Part shown: positions 36,336 to 48,636 of the stretch, one piece after another
Layout of the letters: every line of letters starts with the position of its first letter
Position numbering within the stretch: the stretch's first letter is position 1
Notes under the pieces: generated by a model
Database searches by the model: none
What the model saw: only the letters and a program-made list of their open reading frames with translations
Told to the model about the DNA's origin: nothing
Source: Rallus limicola
Taxonomy: Eukaryota; Chordata; Aves; Gruiformes; Rallidae
Reading direction: 5' to 3'
Length of the DNA: 64,000 nucleotides
Assembly (NCBI GenBank): GCA_022605955.1
Contig: JAKCOZ010000022.1
Span: 4,402,001 to 4,466,000 of the forward strand
Translations under genes and position numbers: made by a program

Positions 36336-38799
36336 CTCTCTCTGCTAGCCTGGCCTCCTTTCTTTAGAGCCAGCTCAGCGGGGCAGTGCCAATGGAGCTG
36401 ATGTTTAAGACTGGTTCCTTCTATTTGAGGAGGTCCCTTTTTCCCCTACAGCGCAGCTGACCCACTGAGCTGCAGTGGCTCCGTACCTCCCTTGGCTGCT
36501 CTGTTTTAGATGGTGAAATTAAAGGCTCAAGATTGAGGAGCGAGGAAAACAGAGGTTTGGGGATGGGGGTGACCCTGGGGCCCAGCCTGCTCCAAGGGCT
36601 GCACAAATGGCAAGCGAGTCCTTGGAGAGAATGCAATGCTATGAGAGCTCTTGGAATCATCTTCTTAAGCTTTTACAGTTTTACTCCGTCTCCTATTATG
36701 TGTGGAACTAAATCCTGAAGAAATCTTGGAGGCTCTGGTGAGAAAAATCTATACTACAGTGGGAAAGGGATGGTTTTCACTCTTGCTGGCTTCCTTTCTG
36801 TCACACTGTGTCTCAATTAGACACGTACTCCCCAAACCTCAGCTCAAGTAGAGATGAGAAAGCACGCTTCCGCTCATGCGTGGTGGTCTCTTGTTATGAA
36901 AATATCTGCTAGCCTTTCTCCAGCCATGACTGCATGCCTGGGGGTTTCAGAGTTGTCAATACAAATGCTTGTGATATGAAAACAAATCAAGAAAAACATT
37001 TCTCTTGGAGTTCTTGGATCTGGGAAAATGTGTGGAAAAAATTGCTGTCTGCTCTGCAGCTTGAGGTAACGTAACGTCAGTACACGGACCTGCCTGGGCT
37101 CTATTAGCAAGAGCAGGCTTTGTCCAACAGAAAGGTCAGAGTTGTATTTCTTTGAGAGAGTTCAAATTCCCCAGTGAAAGAGGAAAAGGGGTGCCTGCTT
37201 TTGGGGAGGGGATGTCCGGTATGGCTTCTGGCATGTGTCCAGAATGAGGGGCTTGCTGTGGCTTGTGTCGCTGTGACATGCAAGTCATCTTCCAATTGGT
37301 AATCGTATTCATAATCTGACTGCAGATTTTTCTAACGTTACCCAGGTCGAACGAGCCCGCTCCTGACAAATGGCAGATGTGGCAGTCAGCGTTCAGTACT
37401 GCAATGTCATCTTTCTGTCCCAATCTCTTCATGTAGCAGCTGAGCATCTCAGGATATTTGAGGTGTTTGTCCTTACCAATTGTCTGAGGCATGTGATGCT
37501 GTTTTAAAGCCAGGATTTGTCTGTAGCTGTCTGAACTGTTGGTGTCCAGCCTGAGCCAGTCATTCAGCAGAACTGTCAGTTGATAGAAATAGAAGATCCC
37601 TCCTGCTCTGAGGCAGAAAGGGCAATCCCCTTTTGGAAGTACCTGTGTCTCAAGATTGCTTCTAGAAGGAGTTTCTGCAGTAAGATCAGATGAAGGCCAA
37701 ACACCTTCTGTAAAAGGCCCTCTTGAAAAGTGCAGCAGGCATGAAAGTGTCTTTAGAAACCCAGTCCTGTGTTACTTTCCCAGTGCACAAACTGGGGCGT
37801 AGGGAAAAGGAAGAGTTGTGGTGTCGGTGCAGGAAATAGTGTTCACCAGCCTCCAGCTCACTGGGGATTTCAACCCACTTGAATAACAATTTACCAGTAA
37901 TTACTACAATATCGTGATGCTGCTTTAGTGACCCTTATTTATTTTCTTGCTCTCTTTTCTATTCTTCATAGTGGGAAGGGGGAAAAAAAAAAAGATATGG
38001 AGGTGTTCCTACAAATACCAAGGCTGTTTGTGCCCTACCGAAGTGCTGGGTTCATCTTGGTGTTGAAAAGGTATTTATTCTGTGCCTGGCTGTGGCCTTA
38101 CCAGCCTCTGTTTGTCTGAACCCCTATTTAACATAAATTACCAACCTCAAAGGTGATTATGATGGCCTGTCTCTAACTAAAGGTGTTTCATGTTTTTAAA
38201 AAAATAGTTAATTGTGGCAGACTTAAACAAAAAAGGACCTTGAAAAAATTTGCATTTTAATACAAAAGTGTCTTACTGTCACTGTGGTGTTTATACCTGT
38301 GTTTCCAGCTCTGGAGGCGTGGTGGTTCCAGTGGATGGTTAGGCCTTGTTTGTAAGAGCATGATTAAGCTGAATCATCTCCAGCCATGAGAATTTCAGGG
38401 GTCTGAGCTCAGACTTGCTCCACACACAGAAACTTCAGGCAGGGTTTCATCTATGCGGGAATTCAGGGGCTGGGCTGTACCCGGTGCACTCTAGAAAATG
38501 GTATGTGAATTGTGGAAGTCCGCTCCAGCTAGACCCACGGGCACATCCTCTGGTGATACTGCTTTCCACCAGCCCTGGACGGAGGAGCTCTTTGCTCCCA
38601 TTGAGGTCCAAACAGGAGCTCTGAGAGGAACCAGCCCATAACCATTGGGATAATATTCCTGCGGCGTTTTGCAGACCACTTGCACCAGGACTGTTTCCTT
38701 TCAGTCCCTGCTGTGTTTCCCTCACACCCTGTGTGGGATGGCACTGGCTTCAGCCTCCCAGCAATCTGTGCCAGCGATAAGATACCGAGGGAGCCCAGA

Positions 38800-38990
38800 T
38801 CACATACTCATGCAAGCTTTCATTACTTTCTCTTAATTATGATTGTAATTTATTTTTTTTAATCTGCAGAGATTATTACAATTGTATCGAGATTCTTTAT
38901 CTCCTTTGTGCATACTTATCCTTTGATGATCTATGTATAGTATTAGTAACCTCTCCTCTAATTACATCTGCCTGATTCTTCGGCAAATCT
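38800..38990. promoter_or_regulatory. Candidate conserved non-coding block
   Basis: Continuous AT-rich but complex sequence with TCTTAATTATGATTGTAATT, GATTATTACAATTGTATCGA and CTCTAATTACATCTGCC, plus isolated CpGs. This is among the most enhancer-like stretches in the window by eye. Function is inferred only. Confidence 0.27.
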
Positions 38991-41900
38991 TTTAAGGCAG
39001 CATTAATCAACTGAATTTGGAACAGAGAGCACCTGAGGTGTCTCGTGCAAACCCTCAGATTGAATTTAAATTGTGCTCTCAGAAATGAAAGGCAATTTCC
39101 CAAAGTTGGTGGGATGTTTTTTTTTTAAATTTAACTTCAAAGCCTCCCAAGTATATTTTATTTTGATAGATCTCAAAAAGAACCTTTTTTTTATTGCCAA
39201 TATATTCTGCTCTTAGATATATTCATTTTACACTGGTAAGGCAGAAAAGAATCACTACTCCATCAAACAACATTTAAGGAGTTTTCAGTAGCGACCTGGG
39301 AACAATAAATAAGCTACAAGCTTGTTGCAAGAGAGTGTATTTTATATATCCATAAAGAAAAGATCTTTCCTGGCTAAAGTGGTGTGTGTTTCAATACATA
39401 ATGTTGATTTTTTTAAAACTTTTTTTTTTTTTTTTGGCCAAGTTAGGTTCTTTTCTTGCAAAGAAAAGTTGGTTGATGCTGGAAAAGAGGCAGTCTAGAG
39501 ATTCACTTTACTGCTTGACAGCTGTTTCACAGAAAGTTTGCAACAAAAGCCTCATGTGAGAAGATACTACTAATTCCAAACTCAGGAAGAAATTGCATTT
39601 GGGTATTTCTGAATGATCATAAAATTCTACAGCTACTGCCCTTAACTGTAAGTCAGCCTGGGTGTGCTCTTCAGCCAACTTGGGTTGATCACCTGGGTTT
39701 ACATCAGACCTGTGGAAATCGGTGAGAGTGGTGGGAGTGCTGGGGTGAAACGTACTTCCCATCAGACATTGAGAAGCGATGTGCCGGTGTCTGTTGCCAC
39801 CTATTTGAAACTGCAGCTGAAGTAAGTTCATACTAAATCATAACTTAAAGTTACATAGTCCAGGACCTTTCTCTGGCCAGATCCTGCTGCTCCAAGGGGG
39901 AAACCTCTGTTCCAGTTTCCTTTCCCCCTCTAGGTCAGTCTGTACCATATGCTGTGGGTACCACACATAGCTTTACTGTTCTCATGACAAAAGGATCTTT
40001 AATGTGCATGCCCAGAGGCATGTGATAAAACTGTATTTAGACTGATGTCATCTTTGTTCCTGACTTAAAACTTGGGGAAAAAAAATGGTCTGGTGCTCCC
40101 CAGTAGAGCATTTCTTCCAGAAAGGGAGGGATCATCAGGATGCACTAACGCAGTTGAGTAGTTTCCATGAAAGGAGATGATGAGACACCAGTCCATGAGA
40201 GAAGAACATTCATGCCATTTTACATTGTCGGACAGGTAGAAAGGATCTTGCAAAGATGTAATTTGGCCTGAACGTATTGACAGCACAGAACCATCAGATC
40301 TCTTCATCTGACTGGCTCCTCCTTTGACAAGTTGCTGGGTAAGATGAAGGTTTTGCAATTACAAACCTCTTCTTGCCTGTAATTGAAGCAGAGGTGTCTG
40401 CTGAAATGAAAGCCATGGAGTTTTTTTCTTAGCTCTCCAAACCTACCTCTCTTGGCCATGAAGAAGCTGTAAGTAAAATACACACAGGCAAATTAATAGA
40501 AATCTTGAGGTACCAGAAGTAAAAGGATGGATGGATGTATAAATGAATCAAGGATTTTGGAACTAGTGGGTTTAGTCATACGCTGTGACAAATATTGGTC
40601 TGCTTGAGCATCAGGCTGCAATATTAAGCTGGGCCTGTGTCTTAGTTTTATTCTGACTTCTAAGAAATGGCAGGTTTGTGAATCGTCTCTATTATGTTCA
40701 AATAACCTGTATCAGTGAAACACTAATTCTTCTGTGCTTTTATTGTGCGTGTGTCAATGGATCTGTAAATGTGCAGCAGAAGGAACCCGTGTAAACCTTC
40801 CTGACACAGCTTTTTTCCTCCTCTTTCCCTATTTTCTCTGGTTTATTTTTTTCACTGAAGAGTGCATTAGAGCTGTAAAAAATACCTAAAAAGAAACACT
40901 TTTATAACGGCTTCCTGGGCTTTGGTGTTTACTTTTTACGATATGCTTTGCTGCTGCTGGAGGAATGCTCATCCCATGCTATCAGCACCCTTGATAGCTT
41001 TTTCAAACTGCAGCAGTAAAACTACAGCAGCATCCAGGGGTCTGTGGGCTGCGCCTGCTGCCAGCTACCTGTGTCTGCTGCAGGAGCTAGAGAAAGAAGG
41101 AGCTTGTGAGCTGAGCTGGGACCTAGGCTTGGGGACTGTGCACCCAAGGCTTAGCAGAGTTGGGCCTATGGCAATACAAATGTATCGATGTTTTCAGAAA
41201 TAATTTAGTGCCATTTGTGCTATTTAATGGTCCGTGAAGCTGATAGATACGTTAGAGCCAGCACAGCTTCTGTGTGCTTCAGTAGCTTTGGATTAGAGTA
41301 TGTTCTCTTCGGAATGGCAGGAATTGTTTGGTTTGGGAAAAATAAAGAGATCTTCGCATTTTAATGGCACTATTATGATGACTTGTGTTTTTATGTCTTT
41401 ACTGCTTTGCCTCAAGATGCAGGTGGATTGTGCTGAAAGCATGGCATGGGTGAACTGTGCCAAATGCTGAAGACATCTCAAATCTAAACTACAGCTTCTT
41501 GTTAGGCATCGCATAGGGGAGTCAAAAATGCTCTCAGTGTTCTCTGCATACCTTTTCATACAAGGAGTATGCAAGCAGTGTGGTTAGATTTCACACGTGT
41601 TCATGTTTGCCCTCTGCCAAAACCCCATTTGAATCTCTCTGGGATGTGAGACTTGTGAGTGGCAGCATTTGATTCGATGGTAACGTTGGGTTATTTGCAA
41701 GCACGGGGAGTATAGTAAGACTGACAGCGAGTTCCAATCCTGCACATGGACTTGTATGCCTGCCTTCTTGGAGGCAGTAGCTTTGTTTGTAAAGATGCCT
41801 CCCTAAGATTCTGTGTTGAGTCTTGAACCAGGATGGAAAGACTTTTGATGTAAGAAAAACTCAAGTGCGTCTGTGTGTTGAATGCTACCAGCTGACACCA

Positions 41901-42479
41901 GTAGGCATTAGTGTATAACTGGAAATGATCGGTAAGAGATAGGTGCATGAGTTTGTATGTAGTAAAAAAACCTCAAACCTTAACACTCTGTAATGTGTTT
42001 GCCCCTTAGGGGTTGGGGCTTGGTCCCTAGGAAGGAGTTTGTCCCTTAGGATGGGGGAGGGAGCACGTTTAAGAGTCTTGACTTGAATAGTCTCAAGTCT
42101 GAGCCAGGCGCTGAGCCCTGGGCTGTGTCTGTGGAAGGGGAGCCTGCTCTCTGTTCAGGGCTGCATTTTGTCAGCTTGAAATGTGTTTACTCCAAATTCA
42201 CATGTTTATGCAGGGATGTTTCATGAACGCTGTGTGCCAGCGCACACCATCCCTGTGCGTTCCCATTGTGAGATGCAGTTGTTCTGGTGGTCGGTGGAGG
42301 GAAGCAGATTTTTTTTAGGACCGAGTCCAAGATTGCTTATTTCCATTTTTTTTTTTCCTTTTCTCCGTTTCTTTTGTAAAAGCCAGGAAAAGGAGCCAGC
42401 TTAAGCTATGCCCATATTGTGTCTGGCACCAGAGAAATAACTCAGTAGCATTTTGCTGAGACAATATGTAAATACAGCT

Positions 42480-42840
42480 CAACCTTCCTCACACTGATCA
42501 CTCGATTGCCAATTTGGCCTCTGTGCAAGTACAGTGTGGCAGAAATGATACTTCTTTAAAACTCTCTGCTGCTGCCATTCAGCTCTCCATTTATTGAACA
42601 TTTTTCTGTTTTTAATTAGCGACTTTGATATTAAGCCAACTGGCAAATATTTATTTGATGAAGATTCTCCATTCATTAGCAAAATGAGAAAAAATGAATC
42701 TATAATAGCATATAACTGCCCCATTAAGCAGCATTAGCTATCCATTTGAGAGCTAATAATGTAAAATACAATTTTCCGACCACCAGATGTTGATGAATAA
42801 ACTGGTGCTAAATTGGTGGCAGTAAAGCAATAAACAGGTC
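42480..42840. promoter_or_regulatory. Candidate conserved non-coding block
   Basis: A 360-base region of complex AT-rich DNA with GTTTTTAATTAGCGACTTTG, CATTTATTGAACATTTTTC, GAGAGCTAATAATGTAAAAT and CAGAGGTCAATTAG, the last containing an AGGTCA nuclear-receptor half site. Many TAAT cores and retained CpGs argue for constraint. The minus-strand open frame at 42479-42724 inside it has no domain and is treated as incidental. Confidence 0.3.
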
Positions 42841-43599
42841 AGAGGTCAATTAGTTCCACCAGAAAGAAGCAACCCCCTGGGAGGGTGACCGTGATGGATG
42901 CTTCAGGGGCACCTGAGCGGTGTTTTGTGTACAGTTATCCACATGGAGCTGGGACCGAGATTCAGGTCCAGTTGATGTGTAGCTTCCTGGGGTACTGTTC
43001 ATTTCTGTTGTGGCAAAGTTGGGAGACCTGAGCCAAGACTGGGGGCTGTGGCAGTGCTGTCCCCTCCCCAAGCAGCCAATGATGCTGGATGATAATTCAA
43101 TGCCACTGAAGAATATCCTATCGGCCTCACTGCGATGAAGAGTCTCCCGTAGTGCCTTGTCCTGTACAGGTATTTGGGTATGAGTCAGCCTGGATGCGCT
43201 CAAGAGAAAGTTGCTGTGCCTCTCCTCAGGTGCCAATCCAAGGAAAAAAGATTTATTCTGATGTGTAATTCTATCCTTTGAGAGGAAAACACCTCGGTGC
43301 ATGCTGAGCTTTGATTTCAGCTGACTCGAACAAAGGGAGATGAGAGCTGCAAGGTGAGAGCGCTGAGTTGGAGGAGCCAGTGAGGGTCTGTAGGATGAGA
43401 GCAGAAAAGTAGCCCCAGAGTACACAAATCACTGAGTGTCCCTCTAACTTTAGGCGAGTAAAGCACGGTCGTGCAGGGAGGATCACAGCTTCAGCACTGT
43501 TCCTTTCATTTTGTGTAATTAAGATACTCGTAAGGAGCGAGTCGAGTCTTCTGTTCCAATAGGTCCTTTTGAAACAGTGCTACAGAAATTAATCAACTT

Positions 43600-43770
43600 T
43601 TTTTTAATCATCCATTTTATTCTGACCTGTCACCTTTCCTTACAGCACTAGCATGTAAATCTTATGCACGGTGCGTTAAACTATGTTAATATATTCCACA
43701 AATCGCTCCCAAGGTTTGCTGCATTATGTTGAGCAGAAATGTGATGTGACAGATAATGGAGAGGAGAGAA
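43600..43770. promoter_or_regulatory. Candidate conserved non-coding block
   Basis: Contains CATGTAAATCTTATGCACGG, GTGCGTTAAACTATGTTAAT and CACAAATCGCTCCCAAGG, with several CpGs in an AT-rich setting, followed by TGATGTGACAGATAATGG, which resembles MEIS/GATA-type motifs. No repeat signature is present. Confidence 0.22.
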
Positions 43771-44572
43771 CATGTGCACCTTCTCGGAGAGACACTCAAC
43801 TTGAATTAAATGTAAGGCTTGGAAACACTCAGTCTCTTCCAAAAGCGCTCTAGTCCTTACAGTGGCCTTTATTTTAATTTCTGCTCATCCCTTACGAAGT
43901 CCTATCATCTCAGGACAGGCTGGAAAGTAGACTTAAGGGAGGAGAAGTAGTAAATATCCATCACTGAGCAGAAACTGTAATCAGCAGTGAGCGGGTGTGG
44001 TGGGGTATGTGTTACCTGGCAGGAGAGAAGTGTCAGTGATCCACTCTGCTTTTTGTGCTCCTGATCATCTTTGTCACAGACAGAGTTTTCTTTCTCTCAG
44101 CAATAATAGATCACTGTTTTTCTCTCTGAATAGCTATTTCCTCCTCCTTGTATACAACACAAAGGCTATCGCTTAAGTATAAAAGCTTCTCATCAAATCT
44201 CCGCAGGATGTTCTTTGCCCAAATCTGCACTTTAAAGACACTTTTTGCAGTGTGATATCTGAATTACATCAGATAGATGGCAGCTTTTTTCCTGAAAATA
44301 GCAGTTCTGAGAAGGATTTAGAGGGAACAAAAAACTGTTGGAAGTGGCAAAGTAGAAAAACTTGCAGAGTTTTTGGAGTCAAACTATGTGTGTGGTTTTT
44401 TTTTTTTTAAATTCAAACCTTTAAAAAAGTCTATGTAATATACTTTTCTCCCTTCCAAAATAAAGCTGTACTTTTGTAAAATTCCACTGGGTGCAATTAG
44501 GAGAGATGGTAGACATACTCATAGAGAAAGCTGAAACTACTTAAAATCCAAAGGGGTTTAATTCTGAATTAA

Positions 44573-44636
44573 TGCCCTGATCCTGCACCCACTGATACCT
44601 GTGCTTAGCTTTAAACACATGGAAATCAATTCAACC
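44573..44636. repeat. Decayed dispersed amniote repeat fragment
   Basis: TGCCCTGATCCTGCACCC followed by GTGCTTAGCTTTAAACACAT and GAAATCAATTCAA parallels a palindromic dispersed element common in reptile and bird DNA, with 'ccctgatcctgcaa', 'gtgcttaactttaagcac' and 'attgaaatcaatggg' blocks. The family name is not certain to me. Confidence 0.42.
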
Positions 44637-44639
44637 CAA

Positions 44640-45330
44640 CTAAAAACCCCAAAACTGTTTATGATTCTAGCACTATAAATGTTAGATTGGTAAGATGCCG
44701 GTGGTGCTGATAAGCTTTCCTCCAGCTGTGCCTCAAGATGCAATCTGGGGACATCCCAGGGACCCTGAGCTGGTGTTTCCAGGCTTGGGTGGTGGAGGCT
44801 GCCCTAACCGGTGTTGCCCTAACCTGCCTCGGCTGCCTTTGGGGCTAAAGCCACTTGTCCCCAGCACTTAAGAAGGTTGCGGGAGTGAGGAGGGAATGTG
44901 AAGTGCTGTGGCATGATTCATAGATGGATGTGTGAGGGTGACAGGAGACATGTTGGGCTAGGCAACACGAGGAGGAGGAGGCGGCAGGCTGCTGCACTAA
45001 GCTATAGATTTAGTGCTGCATGTGCTGGAGGCACCAAGTTTCTCATGGGAGATGCTCAGCGAGCCCTGGGACAGGTCTCTGCATGTGTGTTCCCACAGCC
45101 ATGCTCAACCCCAGCATTCCTCTGCATGCCTGGGGAGCTGTGGGGTGAGGAATGGAGAGGGACTGGTGTATTAGCTGAGGGAGGGCTGAGTAACCAGGGG
45201 TCCAGGGGATGTTTCAGATCCTGGGAAGCTGGGCTGGAGAGTGCTGCGCTGTCCCTCTGAGGTGTCTGGTGTCAGCCAGTTTCTGATGGCAGGCAGTAGG
45301 GCCAGGTGTGCAGCCCGGTACTCAGTGCCA
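44640..45330. other. GC-richer non-coding DNA before the minisatellite
   Basis: Higher in G and C than its surroundings, with a GAGGAGGAGGCGGCAGG purine-rich stretch near 44970. The 120-codon frame at 44898-45260 shows no domain. A GCCCTAACC duplication occurs near 44800-44828. No gene is supported. Confidence 0.45.
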
Positions 45331-45331
45331 T

Positions 45332-45445
45332 GCATGGAGTGCCCCCATATATGCATGGAGTGCCCCCATATATGCATGGAGTGCCCCCATATATGCATGG
45401 AGTGCCCCCATATATGCATGGAGTGCCCCCATATATGCATGGAGT
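45332..45445. repeat. 21-bp minisatellite, five identical units plus a 9-bp partial
   Basis: Units begin with GCATGGAGTGCCCCC and end with ATATAT, at 45332, 45353, 45374, 45395 and 45416. A partial unit runs to 45445. The full units are identical, which implies recent expansion or homogenisation. At 21 bp the unit equals seven codons and contains no stop in any of the six frames. Heptapeptides such as MHGVPPY and MECPHIC therefore recur in several overlapping open frames. These frames are by-products of the repeat, not evidence for genes. Confidence 0.97.
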
Positions 45446-47933
45446 CTCAGTCTTTCCCTGGTTTTTTTTTCCCCATTCTAACTTTACTGACAAAAATCTT
45501 TCAAAGTCTTGGCTTGAACATCATCTTCCTTTTCAGTCCTATTATTTTCTCTCTTGTGATTTACAAGAAAACTATGTAAATATTTTATGATAGCGCCAAT
45601 TTTATTCTCTCTTCTCTTCCCTTAAAGAAAGCACTGATAAATGTTGCTTTGTTTTTGAATCATCTTCTGTAATAGCTTTCTCCTAAGCCCAGAAAAATCC
45701 TACACAGAGACACGTACATGCTTTCTTTCACAGAAGAGATGTATTGGCTTATGAGTCTGGAGAATAGTCTCTTTTTAAAATTGTGCAGTCTTGTATTGTT
45801 GTCCTAATACTAACATCTGGATATATCTTCTTCAGAGAGAAGGATGTCTTATTGAGAGTCAAACTCAGGGTAAATGATCACAAAATGAATTTAAAACAAA
45901 AAATTAAGGTCCTGTTATTAATTGACAGCTCAATTTTCTCCTTTTCCTTTTAAATGTGTCTCTGTGTGTGTATATGTATATATGCAAACGTGTACTTGCA
46001 CAAAAAGAGTTCTCACCCTAATTTCAGCCTGCATGTCTCATCAGATGCACACACAGAAGAAATAAATGAATAATTTGCTGATGCAGAGTTACAAGTAGAA
46101 TCTTGTTTCTGCGAGCCTAAGAACTTGTAAATGTCAGCCCAGATCCTGCGGCTTCATCTCCCGTTGGCTTTCACACTCAGCCGGGACACAGAACGAATGA
46201 ACCCTTTAGAATATTCAGCCTTTAGTGAGGGGCTGTGTGTATAATGAACTGCACGAATCTCTCTTTGCTGTCTGCTGTTTTTGGGTGGGGAGCCCTGTTT
46301 ACAGGGAGCCAGCAGCTCTTCTGTCTGCCCTCAGAGCTGTGAGCCTCAGGCTTGGACTGACGGACAGCTCACCTATGGCAGAGGAGTGGTTAGAAAGAAA
46401 CGGCTGTTGAGAGCTGCCTCTTGGTCAGGACACCTTGTGCAGTCTCCTTGAAATCTAGAGCTGGAAATCCTGCCTGTTCGCCTGCCCCTGGCGCTGTTAC
46501 TGATGTGGTACCAGGAGAGGGAAGGTGGGGGCAGGGGGGGAAGTCATAAAAAGTATGTGCTTATTCTTCTCTGTCAATTTTTTTAGTTGTTTCAAATATC
46601 TGAAATGCAAGTTCAAAGAAAGGGTAATTACTTTCTGCAACGGGCATTCATCTAATGGGAGAGTCATTTGCAATGAAAATATTTTAAGACCTGGGTGAAA
46701 TGTTGCTAATGATTTGCTTTGTCAGGTCATTAGGTAGCTTTCAGGCTTCGCTGGAGGTAGCAGTAGTTTGTTCTCAGCATGACCACTGAGGCAGCATTGT
46801 CTTAATTTCTGATCACATCGCACTTGCTTTTTATAACGTCTGTTTATGATCGCATTCTCATCCCTTTGTGGGGAGCAGTGATGGGGAGAGGGGGACGGAT
46901 TGAGAGAGTTGGAGGCAAGGTGCAGACGTGTCACTGCAAGGGCAGCACCATTGCCCCTGGAACCAGCACTCTGCCCATTCCCTTGTTGCAGGAGTGGGAT
47001 GACTTCATAATGCAGAAGCCTAGTTGCTTGTTCCTTTATCTGTTTTTTGCCAAAATACTGTAGCTCAGTGGGCTGTGCCAGGGTACTGTTGGTCCTGTGG
47101 GGTGTAATTCTGCCTGTCTGCCCAGCGAGCACCCACAGGCCTCTAGCAGCTAACACGCTCTGTTACAGGAACCCCAGGTTTGGGCCATCTGCCAAGCCCA
47201 AGGGTCTCGGTGCCTTTATTACAGAGTTAGTTGCAACAGGAGAGCACCCAGTGCTTGGGAGCAGCACTTTTCCAGCTGTTGTTCACACCTCTATGCGTAA
47301 ACCCATTTAAGACTGGAGTAGAGTGGGTGAGCATTAAGACCTGTCTGACCCACTGCCAATGTAAGAAATCTTCATTCTTTTTATTTTTAAATACATTTCT
47401 TCCAAAGCACAGTGAAACCAGGCTTCCAAACTACTCAAACTCAGTTTGAAACATGGTAATTGTTTGTCATGCAATGCTAGCCACCGCTTTGGCCTCACTC
47501 CCTGTGAGGGATCTGTGGGAGGATGCTTGATGTCACCTGTGTCTTTTTCTTGTGGGACTTCAGCAAACAGCAATTCAAAATATATATGACACAGTGTGAT
47601 TAACAAGTTGCTTTTTAGCTATGGGAACCTGAAAGATATCTGTTTTTTTCCTGGGAGGGAAAGGAAAAATCTTTCACTCTTCCCTGTTCTGTCCATCCCC
47701 TCTCTCCCCTTTGTTAGTTGTTGTTCAGGTCTTTAAGCCTATCTGGGATAAGGGACTAAAGAAATCATAGAATTGGAAAAATGTTACAGCTGCATTATAA
47801 TATTAATCTAAGTGCAATACTGTGCTACTTCCTTGTAATTATTTTCTATAGAAGCATCCACTGGACTGCACAAACTTCAGCATTTAGAGTACAGAGCTGT
47901 TCTTAGGAATATTTTATTAGGATTTTTCACTTC

Positions 47934-47951
47934 AACTAGATTAATCTAGTT
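47934..47951. other. 18-bp perfect palindrome
   Basis: AACTAGATTAATCTAGTT equals its own reverse complement. The centre GATTAATC carries two overlapping TAATC cores in opposite orientation, the motif preferred by bicoid/OTX/PITX-type homeodomains. Dimeric binding is an inference. Confidence 0.5.
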
Positions 47952-48609
47952 AGGCACCTTTCTTACCATCAGTGTAGTCTGTTTCTTTTTGGTTCAGGTG
48001 TCACTGGGAAGAAATGAATACATTTTTCCAAGAGAAAATTCACCCAGAATAAAGAGCATTTGGTGCCATGTAGGGAAATGCCAGATTCCTTGTCCTGTTT
48101 TCTTTTACTTCCTCCTGTGTCCAAATGAACTCTCGGATCAGGGTGGGTATAATATAATTCCAATCTTAAACTCATTCACTTAATCTCTTGTCAAAGTTGT
48201 ACCTTAATGCCTATCCAGAGCCCTGGTAGAATTAAAAATAAAGAGTGTTGTCAGGTCCGGAAATGTAGTTATTTCACTTGTCATTTCTTGTTAGTCCTTT
48301 CTTTCACCCATGATCACTGAGTAGATAAAATATTTAAAAGGCTGTGCTGTGTTCTATCAAACACAGTTGAGATGAGCAACAGGGGCTGCCAGCAGAAGAG
48401 GTCACCAGGCAATTTAACTCTCTGCTTTCTTTTGGGGCCTTTGTAAGCCAGGAGTTAGGAAAATAGGCCAGTCACACAGAGGGTTCTGCAGTTTAATACA
48501 TAGTATGTGTTTTCAATAAGAGAATTTGGCTTGGATCCAGGAACTATAATGACTTAGTTACGATGTGTCATGCTTCAGGTCTCTGGGAAATTGGTGGAGT
48601 ATTAAAAAA

Positions 48610-48636
48610 TATACTGGGTTTGTGTGACCCAGTATA
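48610..48636. other. Perfect 10-bp inverted repeat
   Basis: TATACTGGGT (48610-48619) and ACCCAGTATA (48627-48636) are exact reverse complements around a 7-nt TTGTGTG loop. No family or regulatory role is recognised. Confidence 0.5.

Larger units (their letters stand above)
36336..44560. other. Non-coding DNA with several enhancer-like blocks
   Basis: No recognised gene. Contains a purine run at 37976-37994, enhancer-like blocks at 38800-38990, 42480-42840 and 43600-43770, and T runs at about 39421-39435 and 44399-44409. A POU octamer ATTTGCAT lies at 38248-38255. The 191-codon minus-strand frame at 42850-43425 is the longest in the window but has no recognisable domain. Confidence 0.55.

Noticed and set aside
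37690..37890. Possible MIR remnant
   Set aside because: Only the phrase CTGGGGATTTCAACCCA resembles MIR. The other landmarks are too diverged to support a call.
45171..45590. Four repeat-peptide open frames (heptapeptide repeats)
   Set aside because: They are produced by the 21-bp minisatellite, which lacks stops in all frames. They are not independent genes.
46722..47156. 144-codon minus-strand open frame
   Set aside because: No domain, no codon pattern, and overlapping frames on the opposite strand.
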